From: Chryseobacterium daecheongense
Lineage (GTDB): Bacteria; Bacteroidota; Bacteroidia; Flavobacteriales; Weeksellaceae
Assembly (NCBI GenBank): GCA_027920525.1
Contig: CP115858.1
Span: 186,001-250,000, forward strand
Direction: 5' to 3'
Length of the DNA: 64,000 nucleotides
The position numbers and the translations under genes were made by a program. The notes under the pieces were generated by a model that made no database searches, had not been told where the DNA came from, and saw nothing but the letters and a program-made list of their open reading frames with translations. Positions 53,815-63,386 of the stretch are shown here, piece by piece (positions within the stretch are counted from its first letter, which is position 1; the number at the start of each line of letters is the position of its first letter).

Positions 53815-54000
53815 ATGAACGTCAAAAGAATTTTTGGGACAATATTAACCCTACTTGGGATAGGTGGCCTTATTTATGTAGGAAATGGCTTAATCACCAA
53901 AGGTGTAGCCAATATGCCGATTATCGTGGTGGGAATTATCGGTTTACTTTTCTTTTTTGCTGGAATCAGCTTAGTCAAGAATACAAAGGATGAGAGCTAA
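53815..54000 (+). CDS. Small membrane protein of unknown function
   Basis: 61 residues from ATG at 53815 (MNVKRIFGTILTLLGIGGLIY), with two transmembrane helices (about 8-22 and 35-53) and a charged tail (VKNTKDES). An earlier in-frame ATG at 53758 overlaps the ligD stop (ATGA) and would add a charged 19-residue extension. Similar two-helix proteins are widespread in flavobacteria; no function is known. Confidence 0.65.
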   Translation: MNVKRIFGTILTLLGIGGLIYVGNGLITKGVANMPIIVVGIIGLLFFFAGISLVKNTKDES

Positions 54001-54069
54001 GCCAGGAAATAGTAATGAAGAAATTACATAGTTCAGATTCTCCGGACTATTACATCAGTAAAAGATTTA

Positions 54070-54107
54070 ATATTCTGTGGTGTCCAGAGATGGACACTGC
54101 AGAATAT
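54070..54107. repeat. 17-base imperfect inverted repeat (hairpin)
   Basis: ATATTCTGTGGTGTCCA and TGGACACTGCAGAATAT pair at 15 of 17 positions around a GAGA loop. It has no T run, so it is not a classical terminator. It may be the end of a lost mobile element, a REP-like element or an RNA stabiliser. Confidence 0.6.
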
Positions 54108-54539
54108 AAGTTTCTTTGCAATTAATGACCGACAATAAAGTTGCCATATATTTTTTGTTTTCAACACTAATTTTCTTCTTCATAGTAAACATCTTGCCTG
54201 TCTTTTGATAGCAGTAGATGATATCGAAATCATCTGGCAATTCCAAGTTATAATTGGATTTTTTTGACGGATACCAGATCAAATAATCACACCTTTTAAA
54301 TTTATTGTTTCATAATTTTTTGCTGTTAGAGCGGAAAATTGGTGAATGAAAATAGGTTTTTATTTACTTTTTCATAATAAAAAGTGTCTTTTTTACATTT
54401 TTTTTTCAGCTAAAATGAAAAAAAAATTAATTCTTCTTATCATAATATTTATTCAGAAAAAAATGATCCTCTTTTTGGTGTTGTGATATTGCAATTAATT
54501 GTGAACTCATGTCTTATGAAATAAGTAAGTGTATTTTTA

Positions 54540-54592
54540 ATGATAACCTTATCATAATTTTTATACAATTCATATCATAAAAATTCGATATG
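54540..54592. promoter_or_regulatory. Palindromes upstream of the NUDIX regulator
   Basis: ATGATAA-CC-TTATCAT (54540-54555) is a perfect 7-base inverted repeat. CATATC and GATATG with a 10-base spacer lie within about 54571-54592. A TATATTTG -7 element is at 54652-54659. Such sites suit sugar-responsive binding of the regulator encoded at 54687. Confidence 0.45.
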
Positions 54593-54651
54593 TAATGTGT
54601 TGATAAGCAGTAGATAATGATGGATTTATTTTTTTTATTCAGATGAATTTT

Positions 54652-54659
54652 TATATTTG
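54652..54659 (+). promoter_or_regulatory. -7 element of the xylose/uronate operon
   Basis: TATATTTG, 28 bases upstream of the ATG at 54687. No clear -33 TTG at standard spacing, which would fit a promoter needing an activator. Downstream, AATGTTA occurs twice (54660-54676), a further possible binding site. Confidence 0.5.
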
Positions 54660-54686
54660 TAATGTTACCAAAATGTTAACAAACTA

Positions 54687-55412
54687 ATGAATCAGAATTT
54701 TATTCATACCTACGTCTCTGTAGATTGCGTTGTGTTTGGATTTGACCATGAAAACCGGTTGAATATATTATTAGTACAACGTCATGTAGATGATGTACCA
54801 TTGGAAAAACAAATCAAGCTTCCCGGAAGTTTGATTTTCAGCGACGAAGATGTGGATGATGCTGCACAAAGAGTACTGCATGAACTTACAGGGATTAAAA
54901 AAATGGTCCTCAAACAGTTCAAATGCTTTGCAGATCCCATGAGAGCAAGTAATGCGCATGATATCAAATGGATGGATCAGGAATACAAACATCATATAGA
55001 CAGGATCATTACAGTGGCTTATCTTTCTCTTTGTAAAATAGACCACAAGATCAACAGTACAAAATATGATACCGTAGACTGGTATCCTATTGATGAAGTT
55101 CCGGGATTGCCTTTCGATCACAACAAAATTATCAGTGAATCTCTAATGGAGATCAGAAAATGGATTGAATCTGATTTCTCTATCATTTTTGAGCTGCTGC
55201 CGAAAAGATTCACCATCAGACAGCTCTATCAGCTCTATAGTGCATTAAGTGAAAAAAATATTGACATCAAGAATTTTCATAAAAAAATTTCTTCGTTCCC
55301 CTATATTGTTCCCTTGGATGAAATTCAAAAAGATGTGTCACACCGTGCAGCAAGGTACTACAGATTTGACGCTAAGATTTACAAGAAAAACAATACAAAA
55401 CTTATAAAATAA
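54687..55412 (+). CDS. NUDIX-domain transcriptional regulator of pentose use (AraR/NrtR-like)
   Basis: 241 residues. N-terminal NUDIX domain (about 8-140) whose box is degenerate: GSLIFSDEDVDDAAQRVLHELTGI lacks the RE..EE residues needed for hydrolysis, so it should be a sensor. C-terminal winged helix (about 160-225, LPKRFTIRQLYQLYSALSEKNIDIKNFHKKI split region). This layout matches the Bacteroidota NUDIX regulators that respond to arabinose or xylose. It is 15 bases upstream of xylB in the same operon, so it likely controls the xylose/glucuronate genes. Confidence 0.88.
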   Translation: MNQNFIHTYVSVDCVVFGFDHENRLNILLVQRHVDDVPLEKQIKLPGSLIFSDEDVDDAAQRVLHELTGIKKMVLKQFKCFADPMRASNAHDIKWMDQEYKHHIDRIITVAYLSLCKIDHKINSTKYDTVDWYPIDEVPGLPFDHNKIISESLMEIRKWIESDFSIIFELLPKRFTIRQLYQLYSALSEKNIDIKNFHKKISSFPYIVPLDEIQKDVSHRAARYYRFDAKIYKKNNTKLIK

Positions 55413-55427
55413 CCTTTTTAAAAAATT

Positions 55428-56912
55428 ATGTACTTACTAGGCTATGACATTGGCAGTTCTTCTGTGAAAGTTTGTCTCATCGAGGCATCCAGTGGAAAAG
55501 TGATTGCTTCTGAATTTTCTCCCAAAAAAGAAATGAAAATCACTGCTATAAATCCGGGATGGGCAGAGCAAAATCCAGTCGACTGGTGGACCAATCTGAG
55601 GTTGGCACATGAAGCTGTGATGCATGAATCCGGTGTACATGCTGAAGATATCAAAGGAATTGGAATTACCTGGCAGATGCATGGTCTGATTCTGGTGGAT
55701 AAAGATCAGAATGTCTTAAGGCCATCCATTATCTGGTGTGACAGCCGTGCTGTGCCTTACGGCGAAAAAGCTTTTAAAACAATAGGAGAAGAAAAATGCC
55801 TGTCTCATTTGTTGAATTCACCCGGAAACTTTACAGCATCAAAGCTGGCCTGGGTAAAAGAAAATGAGCCTGAAATTTTTGAAAAGATAGATAAAATCAT
55901 GCTCCCGGGAGACTACATTGCTATGAGACTTTCAGGGGAGATCGGAATAACCATTGAGGGATTATCAGAAGGGATCTTCTGGGATTTTAAAAACAACTGC
56001 ATTTCGGAAGATATCATAAACTACTATGGTATTCCTAAAAGCTTTTTCCCTGAAATCGTACCTACATTTGGTATCCAGGCAACGGTTTCCAAAGCAGCAG
56101 CTGAGGAATTAGGCTTAAAAGAAGGGACACCTATATCCTACAGGGCAGGTGATCAACCGAATAATGCGCTTTCCCTGAATGTTTTTAATCCCGGAGAAAT
56201 TGCCTCCACAGCAGGAACCTCAGGAGTTGTCTATGGCGTTCTGGATCAGCTGGAATATGATAAGTTATCAAGGGTAAATACATTTGCCCATGTCAATTAT
56301 ACACCTGAACAGATCAGGCTTGGAGTTTTACTATGTATCAACGGAACCGGTATTTTAAATTCCTGGCTGAAGCATAATTTCGCAACCTCACTTTCTTCTT
56401 ATGGGGATATGAATGATATGGCTTCGCTTTCACCTATTGGCTCAAAAGGGTTAAGTATCATTCCTTTTGGAAACGGTGCTGAAAGGGTACTGGAAAATAA
56501 AGATACCAGCTGTTCTATTCACGGAATCAATTTCAATATACACACTAAGGGAGATATACTGCGTGCGGCGCAGGAAGGTATTGTATTCTCTTACGAATAC
56601 GGAATGGATATCATGAGAAATATCGGAATGGATATACAGGTCATCCGTGCAGGAAATGCCAACATGTTTTTAAGTTCAATTTTTCGCCAGTCTCTGGCCA
56701 GCGTGAGCAATGCGGTCATTGAACTTTATGATACCGATGGAGCAGTGGGAGCTGCAAGAGCTGCTGGAATGGGAATTGGATTTTATTCAGATTCCAGGGA
56801 AGCATTTTCTTCACTTGAAAAGATAGCGGTGATAGAGCCGGAACACGAAAAACAAGAACAATATACAGAAGCCTATGCGCGATGGAAACATCATCTTAAT
56901 GAAATAATCTAA
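55428..56912 (+). CDS. xylB: Xylulokinase
   Basis: 494 residues, FGGY kinase family. N-terminal domain starts YLLGYDIGSSSVKVCLIE (phosphate 1 region), with 'GIGITWQMHGLILVDKDQNVLRPSIIWCD' containing the QMHG motif specific for D-xylulose kinases, and C-terminal ATPase pieces 'GVLLCINGTGILNSWLK' and 'IRAGNANMFLSSIFRQSLA'. It phosphorylates D-xylulose with ATP to xylulose 5-phosphate for the pentose phosphate pathway. It is directly upstream of xylA. Confidence 0.93.
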   Translation: MYLLGYDIGSSSVKVCLIEASSGKVIASEFSPKKEMKITAINPGWAEQNPVDWWTNLRLAHEAVMHESGVHAEDIKGIGITWQMHGLILVDKDQNVLRPSIIWCDSRAVPYGEKAFKTIGEEKCLSHLLNSPGNFTASKLAWVKENEPEIFEKIDKIMLPGDYIAMRLSGEIGITIEGLSEGIFWDFKNNCISEDIINYYGIPKSFFPEIVPTFGIQATVSKAAAEELGLKEGTPISYRAGDQPNNALSLNVFNPGEIASTAGTSGVVYGVLDQLEYDKLSRVNTFAHVNYTPEQIRLGVLLCINGTGILNSWLKHNFATSLSSYGDMNDMASLSPIGSKGLSIIPFGNGAERVLENKDTSCSIHGINFNIHTKGDILRAAQEGIVFSYEYGMDIMRNIGMDIQVIRAGNANMFLSSIFRQSLASVSNAVIELYDTDGAVGAARAAGMGIGFYSDSREAFSSLEKIAVIEPEHEKQEQYTEAYARWKHHLNEII

Positions 56913-57019
56913 AGCAATTACAACCGTATTTTTCATCCTCTTACTGACTTTTAAGAACCAGTGAGAAGGGAATTCCTACGCAAAAATTAAAAAAACAAAT
57001 TAAAAATAATCAAATAAAT

Positions 57020-58348
57020 ATGAACACTTTAACAGGTACAAAAGAGTTTTTTACGGGTATTGAAAAAATTAAGTTTGAAGGAAAAGAAAGTAAGAACCCG
57101 TTGGCATTCCGATATTATGATGCTGAAAAGATTGTGATGGGAAAACCTATGAAAGATTGGACCAGATTTGCAATGGCTTGGTGGCATACCTTATGTGCAA
57201 ACGGAAGTGATCCGTTCGGAGGTCCTACGATCCACCATCCATGGGACATCGGAAATGATGCAGTGACCAGAGCCATGCATAAAATGGACGCTGGTTTTGA
57301 ATTCATGTCCAAAATGGGCTTCAATTATTACTGTTTCCACGATATCGACCTGGTAGATCCTGCTAATAACTGGAAGGATTATGAGAAAAACCTTCAGACT
57401 ATTGTAGAATATGCAAAACAAAAGCAGCAGGAAACAGGAATTAAGCTTCTATGGGGAACAGCCAATGTTTTCACTCATGAAAGATACATGAACGGTGCCT
57501 CTACCAATCCGAATTTTGACGTCGTGGCCTGCGCAGGAACTCAGGTGAAAAACTCAATAGATGCAACGATAGCATTGGGAGGAGAAAATTATGTTTTCTG
57601 GGGTGGAAGAGAAGGATATATGAGTCTTTTAAACACGGATATGAAGCGTGAAAAAGATCACCTGGCCCGTTTTCTTTCCATGTCAAGAGACTATGCGCGT
57701 CAGCAAGGATTTAAAGGAACATTCCTGATCGAGCCAAAACCAATGGAACCTACCAAGCATCAGTATGATTATGATTCCGAAACAGTGATCGGATTCCTGA
57801 GACATTACGGATTGGATAAAGATTTCAAACTGAATATCGAAGTGAATCACGCTACGTTGGCGGGGCACACATTCGAGCATGAGCTTCAGGTAGCTGTAGA
57901 TGCCGGACTTTTAGGAAGCATTGATGCCAATAGAGGAGATTATCAGAACGGATGGGATACCGACCAATTCCCGATCGATTATTACGACATGGTTCAGGCG
58001 TGGCTTGTACTGCTTCCGGCGGGAGGCCTGGGAGCCGGTGGAGTAAACTTTGATGCGAAAATCAGAAGAAATTCTATAGATGCTGAAGATTTATTCATTT
58101 CTCATATTTCAGGAATGGATGTATTCGCAAAAGGTCTTCTTGCAGCAGCTGATATCCTGGAAAATTCTGATTACAAAAAACTGAGAACAGATCGTTATGC
58201 TTCTTTTGATAACGGGAATGGAAAATCTTTCGAGGAAGGTAAACTTACCCTGGAAGATCTTCAGAGAATAGCTCACGAAATCGGCGAACCACAGCCAAAA
58301 AGCGGAAAACAGGAATTGTTTGAAGCCATCGTGAATATGCATATATAA
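57020..58348 (+). CDS. xylA: Xylose isomerase
   Basis: 442 residues, class II xylose isomerase length. Metal/substrate motifs: '[11 protein letters not shown]' (His/Asp of the active site), '[20 protein letters not shown]' (Glu ligand in EPKPxEP), '[18 protein letters not shown]' and '[19 protein letters not shown]'. It converts D-xylose to D-xylulose with divalent metal in the cytoplasm. It lies 107 bases after xylB; the two give the standard isomerase route. The spacer downstream forms a structured region before susC. Confidence 0.95.
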   Translation: MNTLTGTKEFFTGIEKIKFEGKESKNPLAFRYYDAEKIVMGKPMKDWTRFAMAWWHTLCANGSDPFGGPTIHHPWDIGNDAVTRAMHKMDAGFEFMSKMGFNYYCFHDIDLVDPANNWKDYEKNLQTIVEYAKQKQQETGIKLLWGTANVFTHERYMNGASTNPNFDVVACAGTQVKNSIDATIALGGENYVFWGGREGYMSLLNTDMKREKDHLARFLSMSRDYARQQGFKGTFLIEPKPMEPTKHQYDYDSETVIGFLRHYGLDKDFKLNIEVNHATLAGHTFEHELQVAVDAGLLGSIDANRGDYQNGWDTDQFPIDYYDMVQAWLVLLPAGGLGAGGVNFDAKIRRNSIDAEDLFISHISGMDVFAKGLLAAADILENSDYKKLRTDRYASFDNGNGKSFEEGKLTLEDLQRIAHEIGEPQPKSGKQELFEAIVNMHI

Positions 58349-58353
58349 TAAAA

Positions 58354-58414
58354 AATAAAAGGCTTGTAAACACTAAGGACTTTACAAACTATAATTATTA
58401 ATCAGCCTTTTATT
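58354..58414 (+). terminator. Nested hairpin between xylA and susC (attenuator-like)
   Basis: Outer arms AATAAAAGGCT (58354-58364) and AGCCTTTTATT (58404-58414) pair perfectly. Inside, TTGTAAA (58364-58370) and TTTACAA (58381-58387) form a second hairpin. The A/T flanks give partial terminator character in both directions, so it may lower or uncouple transcription or protect the mRNA between xylA and susC. Confidence 0.55.
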
Positions 58415-58441
58415 CAATAACTAATACTAAAAATAATAATT

Positions 58442-61336
58442 ATGAACCGATTTTATTTCAATAAAAGCAATAAAGCAGCATTATTTTTTGCAATGACTTT
58501 ATTGCCTTCCGGCATAGCATATTCACAGGTTAAAAAGGATACGATAGTTAAAGAAAAGAAAATAGATGAAGTTGTTGTAATAGGGTATGGAACACAAAGA
58601 AAAGAGGCGGTTACAGGTTCTGTGGCCACGGTAAAAGGAGATGCATTGCGTGAAGTACCTTCTGCTAACATAACTCAGGCATTACAGGGAAGAACGGCAG
58701 GGGTAGATATCTCACAAACCTCTACAAAACCGGGTGCTGCCATGCAGATCCGTATCAGGGGAACAAGATCTCTGACAGGAGATAATAATCCGTTGATTGT
58801 ATTGGATGGAATTCCTTTCGTAGGATCACTGGGAGATATAAGTTCAAGTGATATCAAAAGTATTGACATCCTTAAAGATGCTTCTGCTACAGCGATTTAC
58901 GGATCCAGAGGAGCAAACGGAGTTATCCTCGTTACAACCAATAGAGGAGCAAAAGGGCAGAAACCCAGATTCACTTACAATACCTTTACGGGAGTTCAGA
59001 CGTTGTTTTCAAAATATCCTATGATGGATGGTCCTAAGTTTGCACAGTTGCGTGCTTATGCGATTCCGGCAGGAAATACAACACCTTTATATTCAAATGG
59101 TGCTGATGAAAGCAACAGTGTTAATACGGACTGGCAAAGCCTGTACTACAAACCGGCGATGATGACCAGTCATGATATCGGGGTTTCAGGAGGAACAGAC
59201 GGAGGAAATTATAATGTAGGGTTATCTTACTTCAAGCAAGATGCATTGATCCCTATTCAAAGTTATGAAAGATTTGCCCTGCGAATGGCTATTGACCAGC
59301 AGGTAGGCTCTGTTTTTAAATTTGGTTTTACATCCAATACCAATTATTCAATCTCTGAAGGAAATGGGGTAAATCCGGGAGCAGTGCTGGGATTTTCTCC
59401 AATTGCCAATCCTTACAATGCGGACGGAAGCCCGAAGAGGGTAATGAGCACGGCTGGAGGTATTGATCAGACATGGATTTATACCAGAGGGAGCCTGGAA
59501 AGTCTTGGAGATAAATATATTGACGAAACCAAATCTTTTGCATCCTACAACAACCTTTACGGGGAAGCCAATCTTCCGATCAAAGGACTGAAATACCGAT
59601 TGAATGTAGGTTTGGATTTCCGTACTTCAAATAGTGGAAATTATGCTGGGGTAGGAGTATTTAATACGAATCCTCTTGGGCCTTCAGCTGCAGGAAGAGG
59701 GAATAACCAAACCTATCACTGGGTCCTGGAAAACCTTTTAACCTACGACCGTACATTTGGAAAGCATAAAATTAATGCCGTAGGATTATATTCCGCAGAA
59801 GGAAATAAGTATACAAGCTCATACATGAGCGCAAAGAATGTCCCTGCAGATTTTTTCCAGTATTATAATCTGGGACAATCGCCTCAGGCAGATATTACCG
59901 TACGACCGGAAGACCAGATCTACTGGAAAACGGGTCTTCTTTCTGCAATGGGAAGGGTAATGTATACCTATGATAACAAGTATATGCTGACAGCAACACT
60001 TCGTGCAGACGGATCTTCCAGACTGGCTCCCGGCAACAAATGGCATACATATCCCGCATTATCATTAGGATGGAATGTTACCAATGAATCCTTTATGCAG
60101 AATATCAAAGCCATTAATCTTCTTAAATTCAGGGTTGGATGGGGACAGACCTCCAATCAGGCAGTAGATCCATATTCTACTATGGGAAGATTTAGTGTTG
60201 CTCCTTATAATTTTGGAAGTGCAGGAAGTACAGGGATCTATGGAAGTCAGCCACCAAATCCGAACCTGGGCTGGGAATATTCAAAAACGCAAAACTACGG
60301 TCTTGATTTCGGTTTATTGAACAACCGCCTTACGGGGAGTGTGGAGTATTACAAAACCCATACATATGACCTGTTGACACAGAAGAGTCTTCCGGCAACA
60401 AGCGGATGGTCATCCATTGTTTCCAATGTAGCGGAAACAGAAAATAAAGGTTTTGAAGTTTCCTTAAACGGTGTCATTTTCGATAATCCGGATGGGTTTA
60501 CATGGGAAGCCGGAGTTAATTTTTATACCAACCGAAACAAAATTTTATCTCTTGCATCCGGAACAACACGCGATGTGAATAATCTTTGGTTTGTAGGTCA
60601 TAATATCAATTCGTTATATGATTATCAGTATGTAGGCCTTTGGCAGGCAGGAGATCCCTATCAAAGCATTCTGGAACCGGGAACTGCTGCAGATGTAGTA
60701 GGATCTATCAAAGTTCTTTACACCGGAGGTTATAATCCTGACGGAACACCGGTAAGGGCAATAGGACCTGATGACAGGCAGATTTTTGATACCGCTCCTA
60801 AATTTCAGGGAGGATTCAATATGCGTTTTGCCTACAAGAACTTTGAACTAAGCACAGTAGGGGCTTTCCAAAACGGAGGAATCCTGGTAAGTACCATTTA
60901 CGGATCTGCAAGTTATCTTAACAGATTAACAGGTAGAGGGAACAACGTCGATGTAGACTACTGGACAGAAGATAACACAGGAGCTTATTTTCCTCGTCCG
61001 GGACGCCATTTGAGCGGTGATAACCCGAAGTATTCTTCTACTTTAGCGATGTTTGATGCTTCTTACCTTAAGCTCCGTACGATTACATTAGGCTATAATT
61101 TCAACAAAGATTTTTTAAAGGATTTGAAGATCACAGGCTTAAGAATTTACTTTACCGTAACAAATCCTGTTGTATTATTCTCTCCTTATCATAAGTTCTC
61201 AGGAATGGATCCGGAACCGAACTCTTTCGGAAATGAAAACCAGGCCGTAAGCGGATATCAAAGCCGTCAGCTTGTTATAGGAACCAACAACCCTTCCACA
61301 AGAAATTACTTAATGGGACTTAACTTAACCTTTTAA
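58442..61336 (+). CDS. SusC/RagA family TonB-linked outer membrane protein
   Basis: 964 residues. Signal peptide 1-29 (ending AYSQ), then directly the SusC signature EKKIDEVVVIGYGTQRKEAVTGSV; the N-terminal carboxypeptidase-like extension of many SusC proteins is absent. Plug motifs 'QIRIRGTRSLTGDNNPLIVLDG' and 'DASATAIYGSRGANGVILVTT' are typical, followed by a barrel ending NYLMGLNLTF. With the SusD lipoprotein encoded 12 bases on, it would import oligosaccharides energised by TonB. Given xylA/xylB upstream and uxuA downstream, the ligand is probably a xylan-derived oligosaccharide (inference). Confidence 0.94.
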   Translation: MNRFYFNKSNKAALFFAMTLLPSGIAYSQVKKDTIVKEKKIDEVVVIGYGTQRKEAVTGSVATVKGDALREVPSANITQALQGRTAGVDISQTSTKPGAAMQIRIRGTRSLTGDNNPLIVLDGIPFVGSLGDISSSDIKSIDILKDASATAIYGSRGANGVILVTTNRGAKGQKPRFTYNTFTGVQTLFSKYPMMDGPKFAQLRAYAIPAGNTTPLYSNGADESNSVNTDWQSLYYKPAMMTSHDIGVSGGTDGGNYNVGLSYFKQDALIPIQSYERFALRMAIDQQVGSVFKFGFTSNTNYSISEGNGVNPGAVLGFSPIANPYNADGSPKRVMSTAGGIDQTWIYTRGSLESLGDKYIDETKSFASYNNLYGEANLPIKGLKYRLNVGLDFRTSNSGNYAGVGVFNTNPLGPSAAGRGNNQTYHWVLENLLTYDRTFGKHKINAVGLYSAEGNKYTSSYMSAKNVPADFFQYYNLGQSPQADITVRPEDQIYWKTGLLSAMGRVMYTYDNKYMLTATLRADGSSRLAPGNKWHTYPALSLGWNVTNESFMQNIKAINLLKFRVGWGQTSNQAVDPYSTMGRFSVAPYNFGSAGSTGIYGSQPPNPNLGWEYSKTQNYGLDFGLLNNRLTGSVEYYKTHTYDLLTQKSLPATSGWSSIVSNVAETENKGFEVSLNGVIFDNPDGFTWEAGVNFYTNRNKILSLASGTTRDVNNLWFVGHNINSLYDYQYVGLWQAGDPYQSILEPGTAADVVGSIKVLYTGGYNPDGTPVRAIGPDDRQIFDTAPKFQGGFNMRFAYKNFELSTVGAFQNGGILVSTIYGSASYLNRLTGRGNNVDVDYWTEDNTGAYFPRPGRHLSGDNPKYSSTLAMFDASYLKLRTITLGYNFNKDFLKDLKITGLRIYFTVTNPVVLFSPYHKFSGMDPEPNSFGNENQAVSGYQSRQLVIGTNNPSTRNYLMGLNLTF

Positions 61337-61348
61337 AACTGTATTGTC

Positions 61349-63307
61349 ATGATAAATTTTAACAAAAAACTGGTATTGGGAACAATCTTTTTATCCCTAA
61401 CATTTACAGGATGTAATGAAATTCTGGATGAGCAGCCAAGATCAATATATACAGCGGATTACTTTAGTACACCGGATGGAATTAATCAGGGATTTACCTC
61501 TCTGTACAGACAGATGAGATTATTGTACGGTAATGGATATTTCATGAGCAATTGCCAGAATGGAACTGACGAATCAACATGGGCCCAAAGTGCGGATGGT
61601 AACTTTAAAGAACTTGATATGTCTGGAAACGGTATTATCAATTCCAATACTTTTCCTACTAGTATGGTTTGGAATTCAGTGTTTCCGTATATCAATACAG
61701 CCAATGGAATCATTGAAAAGGGACCGGGGTTCGGAATCGCAGAATCCATGATTTCCGAGGCCCGTTTCTTCCGCGGATTTTATTATTTCATGCTAGTGCA
61801 GACCTATGGAGGAGTTCCTTTGGACTTAGGGGCAGGAGAATTGAAATATAATACGCTTCCGTCCACGAATTCTGCAAGGAATACCGTGCCGGAAGTCTAC
61901 ACAAAAACGGTTTTTGCTGATCTTAAAAAGTCAATAGAAAATTTACCTTCATCACCGAGAGTAACAGGTGGTGTAACCAAAAATGCAGCAAGATTAATGC
62001 TTGCCAAAGCTTACCTTACTTATGGATGGTGGCTGCAGAATCCTAACAATATTCCGACTTACCCTGAAGCAACAAGAACTGACCCTGACGGACATAATGC
62101 TCAATGGTATTTCCAGCAGGCTTATGATGTCGCAATGGAAGGAATCAACAACCCGGGACCTTATGCGCTTCAGCCTACTTTTTATGATGTCAATGTAGGT
62201 TCAAACGACAGAAACACAGAATCGATGCTCTATGCAGACCATATACAGTCAAGTACTTACTATAATGAAAGTGATCCTGTAGGATTTGGATCAGGCTGGG
62301 CTCCGGACAATTTTGCAGCATGGATGCAGACCTGGAATTATACGGCTATCAAAAGCAGTAAAACCACGGCTTGGGTTGGCGCAGACGTTGTAAGTTCAGT
62401 ACAGAGAGAGGCGGCGCAATCACTGGGACGTCCTTGGGTTCGTATGTGTCCTACTTTGGGAGTCATTAAAAATACTTTTGCAGATAAAACCAATGATTCC
62501 CGTTATGATGGAACTTTTGTAACCACGTACAGAGGAAACTGGAACAAGAATGGAACGGGTCTTACAACGGTTCCTGTACTTTATAACGCCAATAATTTAC
62601 CGGTACAACCGGGTGGGGCTATCCTGAGCTTTCTTAACGATGACAGCCAGCTGCCGGCTTATCCTACAGGAGCGGGACAAAGTGGTGTAGGAGCAGGAAC
62701 ACTGGCAGGAAGAGCAGATTGGGTAATTGCACCGAATGGAATCAGCAGGATTGTATACCCTGGCTTATGGAAAATTGGAACTTATCGTACCGATGATCCG
62801 AATGGCTTAGGCTATCCGAATGCGGGATTAACCCGTCCTTTCAGCGTTGCCAAGTTTTCAGAATTCTATTTTATTGCAGCAGAAGCAGCAGTAAAAGGAG
62901 CTTCAGGTGCTATGACAGCCAGAAGTTTAATTAATGTCATCCGTGCCCGTGCAGGAAAATGGAAGTTCAATAATGCCCAGAATACTGCTTATGTAGCAGA
63001 TAACAGTGCTGCTATGATTGCGGCTACACCAGCGGTAATTACCATTGATTATATCCTTGCAGAAAGATCCCGCGAATATTACGGCGAATTCTACAGATGG
63101 TATGACTTGGTACGTACACAGAAGTGGGGAGATTATGCGGCTACCTATCAGATCGGGGGAGCTTCTTATGGAGATCATGATCCGCAAACGGTGACAAGAA
63201 CGATACAACCTTTTCATTATCTGAGACCTATTCCTCAGAATCAGATTGATGCGATGGAAGTATCTGCAGATATCAAGGCAAAATATCAGAACCCCGGATA
63301 CAATTAA
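61349..63307 (+). CDS. RagB/SusD family nutrient-binding lipoprotein
   Basis: 652 residues, at the long end for SusD. Lipobox FTGC (Cys about 21) followed by NEILDEQPRSIYTADYFSTP, the usual SusD N-terminus. TPR-like helices carry 'EARFFRGFYYFMLVQTYGGVPL' and 'ARLMLAKAYLTYGWW', and the C-terminal part has 'IDYILAERSREYYGEFYRWYDLVRT', a strongly conserved SusD motif. It captures oligosaccharides at the cell surface and lids the SusC barrel. Its partner gene ends 12 bases upstream. Confidence 0.93.
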   Translation: MINFNKKLVLGTIFLSLTFTGCNEILDEQPRSIYTADYFSTPDGINQGFTSLYRQMRLLYGNGYFMSNCQNGTDESTWAQSADGNFKELDMSGNGIINSNTFPTSMVWNSVFPYINTANGIIEKGPGFGIAESMISEARFFRGFYYFMLVQTYGGVPLDLGAGELKYNTLPSTNSARNTVPEVYTKTVFADLKKSIENLPSSPRVTGGVTKNAARLMLAKAYLTYGWWLQNPNNIPTYPEATRTDPDGHNAQWYFQQAYDVAMEGINNPGPYALQPTFYDVNVGSNDRNTESMLYADHIQSSTYYNESDPVGFGSGWAPDNFAAWMQTWNYTAIKSSKTTAWVGADVVSSVQREAAQSLGRPWVRMCPTLGVIKNTFADKTNDSRYDGTFVTTYRGNWNKNGTGLTTVPVLYNANNLPVQPGGAILSFLNDDSQLPAYPTGAGQSGVGAGTLAGRADWVIAPNGISRIVYPGLWKIGTYRTDDPNGLGYPNAGLTRPFSVAKFSEFYFIAAEAAVKGASGAMTARSLINVIRARAGKWKFNNAQNTAYVADNSAAMIAATPAVITIDYILAERSREYYGEFYRWYDLVRTQKWGDYAATYQIGGASYGDHDPQTVTRTIQPFHYLRPIPQNQIDAMEVSADIKAKYQNPGYN

Positions 63308-63332
63308 TTTTATTCTACATTCATATCAGCAA

Positions 63333-63365
63333 CAGAGTAGGTGTGAAAGCACCTGCTTTGTTTAT
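63333..63365 (+). terminator. Hairpin between susD and uxuA
   Basis: CAGAGTAGGTG and CACCTGCTTTG form an 11-base stem with two G-T pairs and a TGAAAG loop, followed by TTTAT. Only 22 bases remain to the uxuA start, so it may attenuate rather than end transcription. Confidence 0.6.
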
Positions 63366-63386
63366 CTGAATTAAAATTTAAAAATT

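Larger units (their letters stand above)
54001..54686. other. Long AT-rich intergenic region upstream of the xylose locus
   Basis: 686 bases. It holds the hairpin at 54070-54107, palindromes near 54540-54555 and 54571-54592, and a TATATTTG element at 54652-54659. No gene is confidently seen; a minus-strand open frame near 54067-54310 is doubtful. Confidence 0.55.

Noticed and set aside
47010..54300. Integrase-borne genomic island with att repeats at tRNA-Ser
   Set aside because: No integrase and no second copy of the tRNA 3' end were found by eye; only the weaker 'accessory block' reading is kept.
54067..54310. Minus-strand open frame with protein-like residues (CDYLIWYPSKKSNYNLELPDD)
   Set aside because: It has no ATG start before its middle, its C-terminal end lies inside the hairpin at 54070-54107, and no family is recognised. 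It may be a gene fragment but is not supported enough to list.
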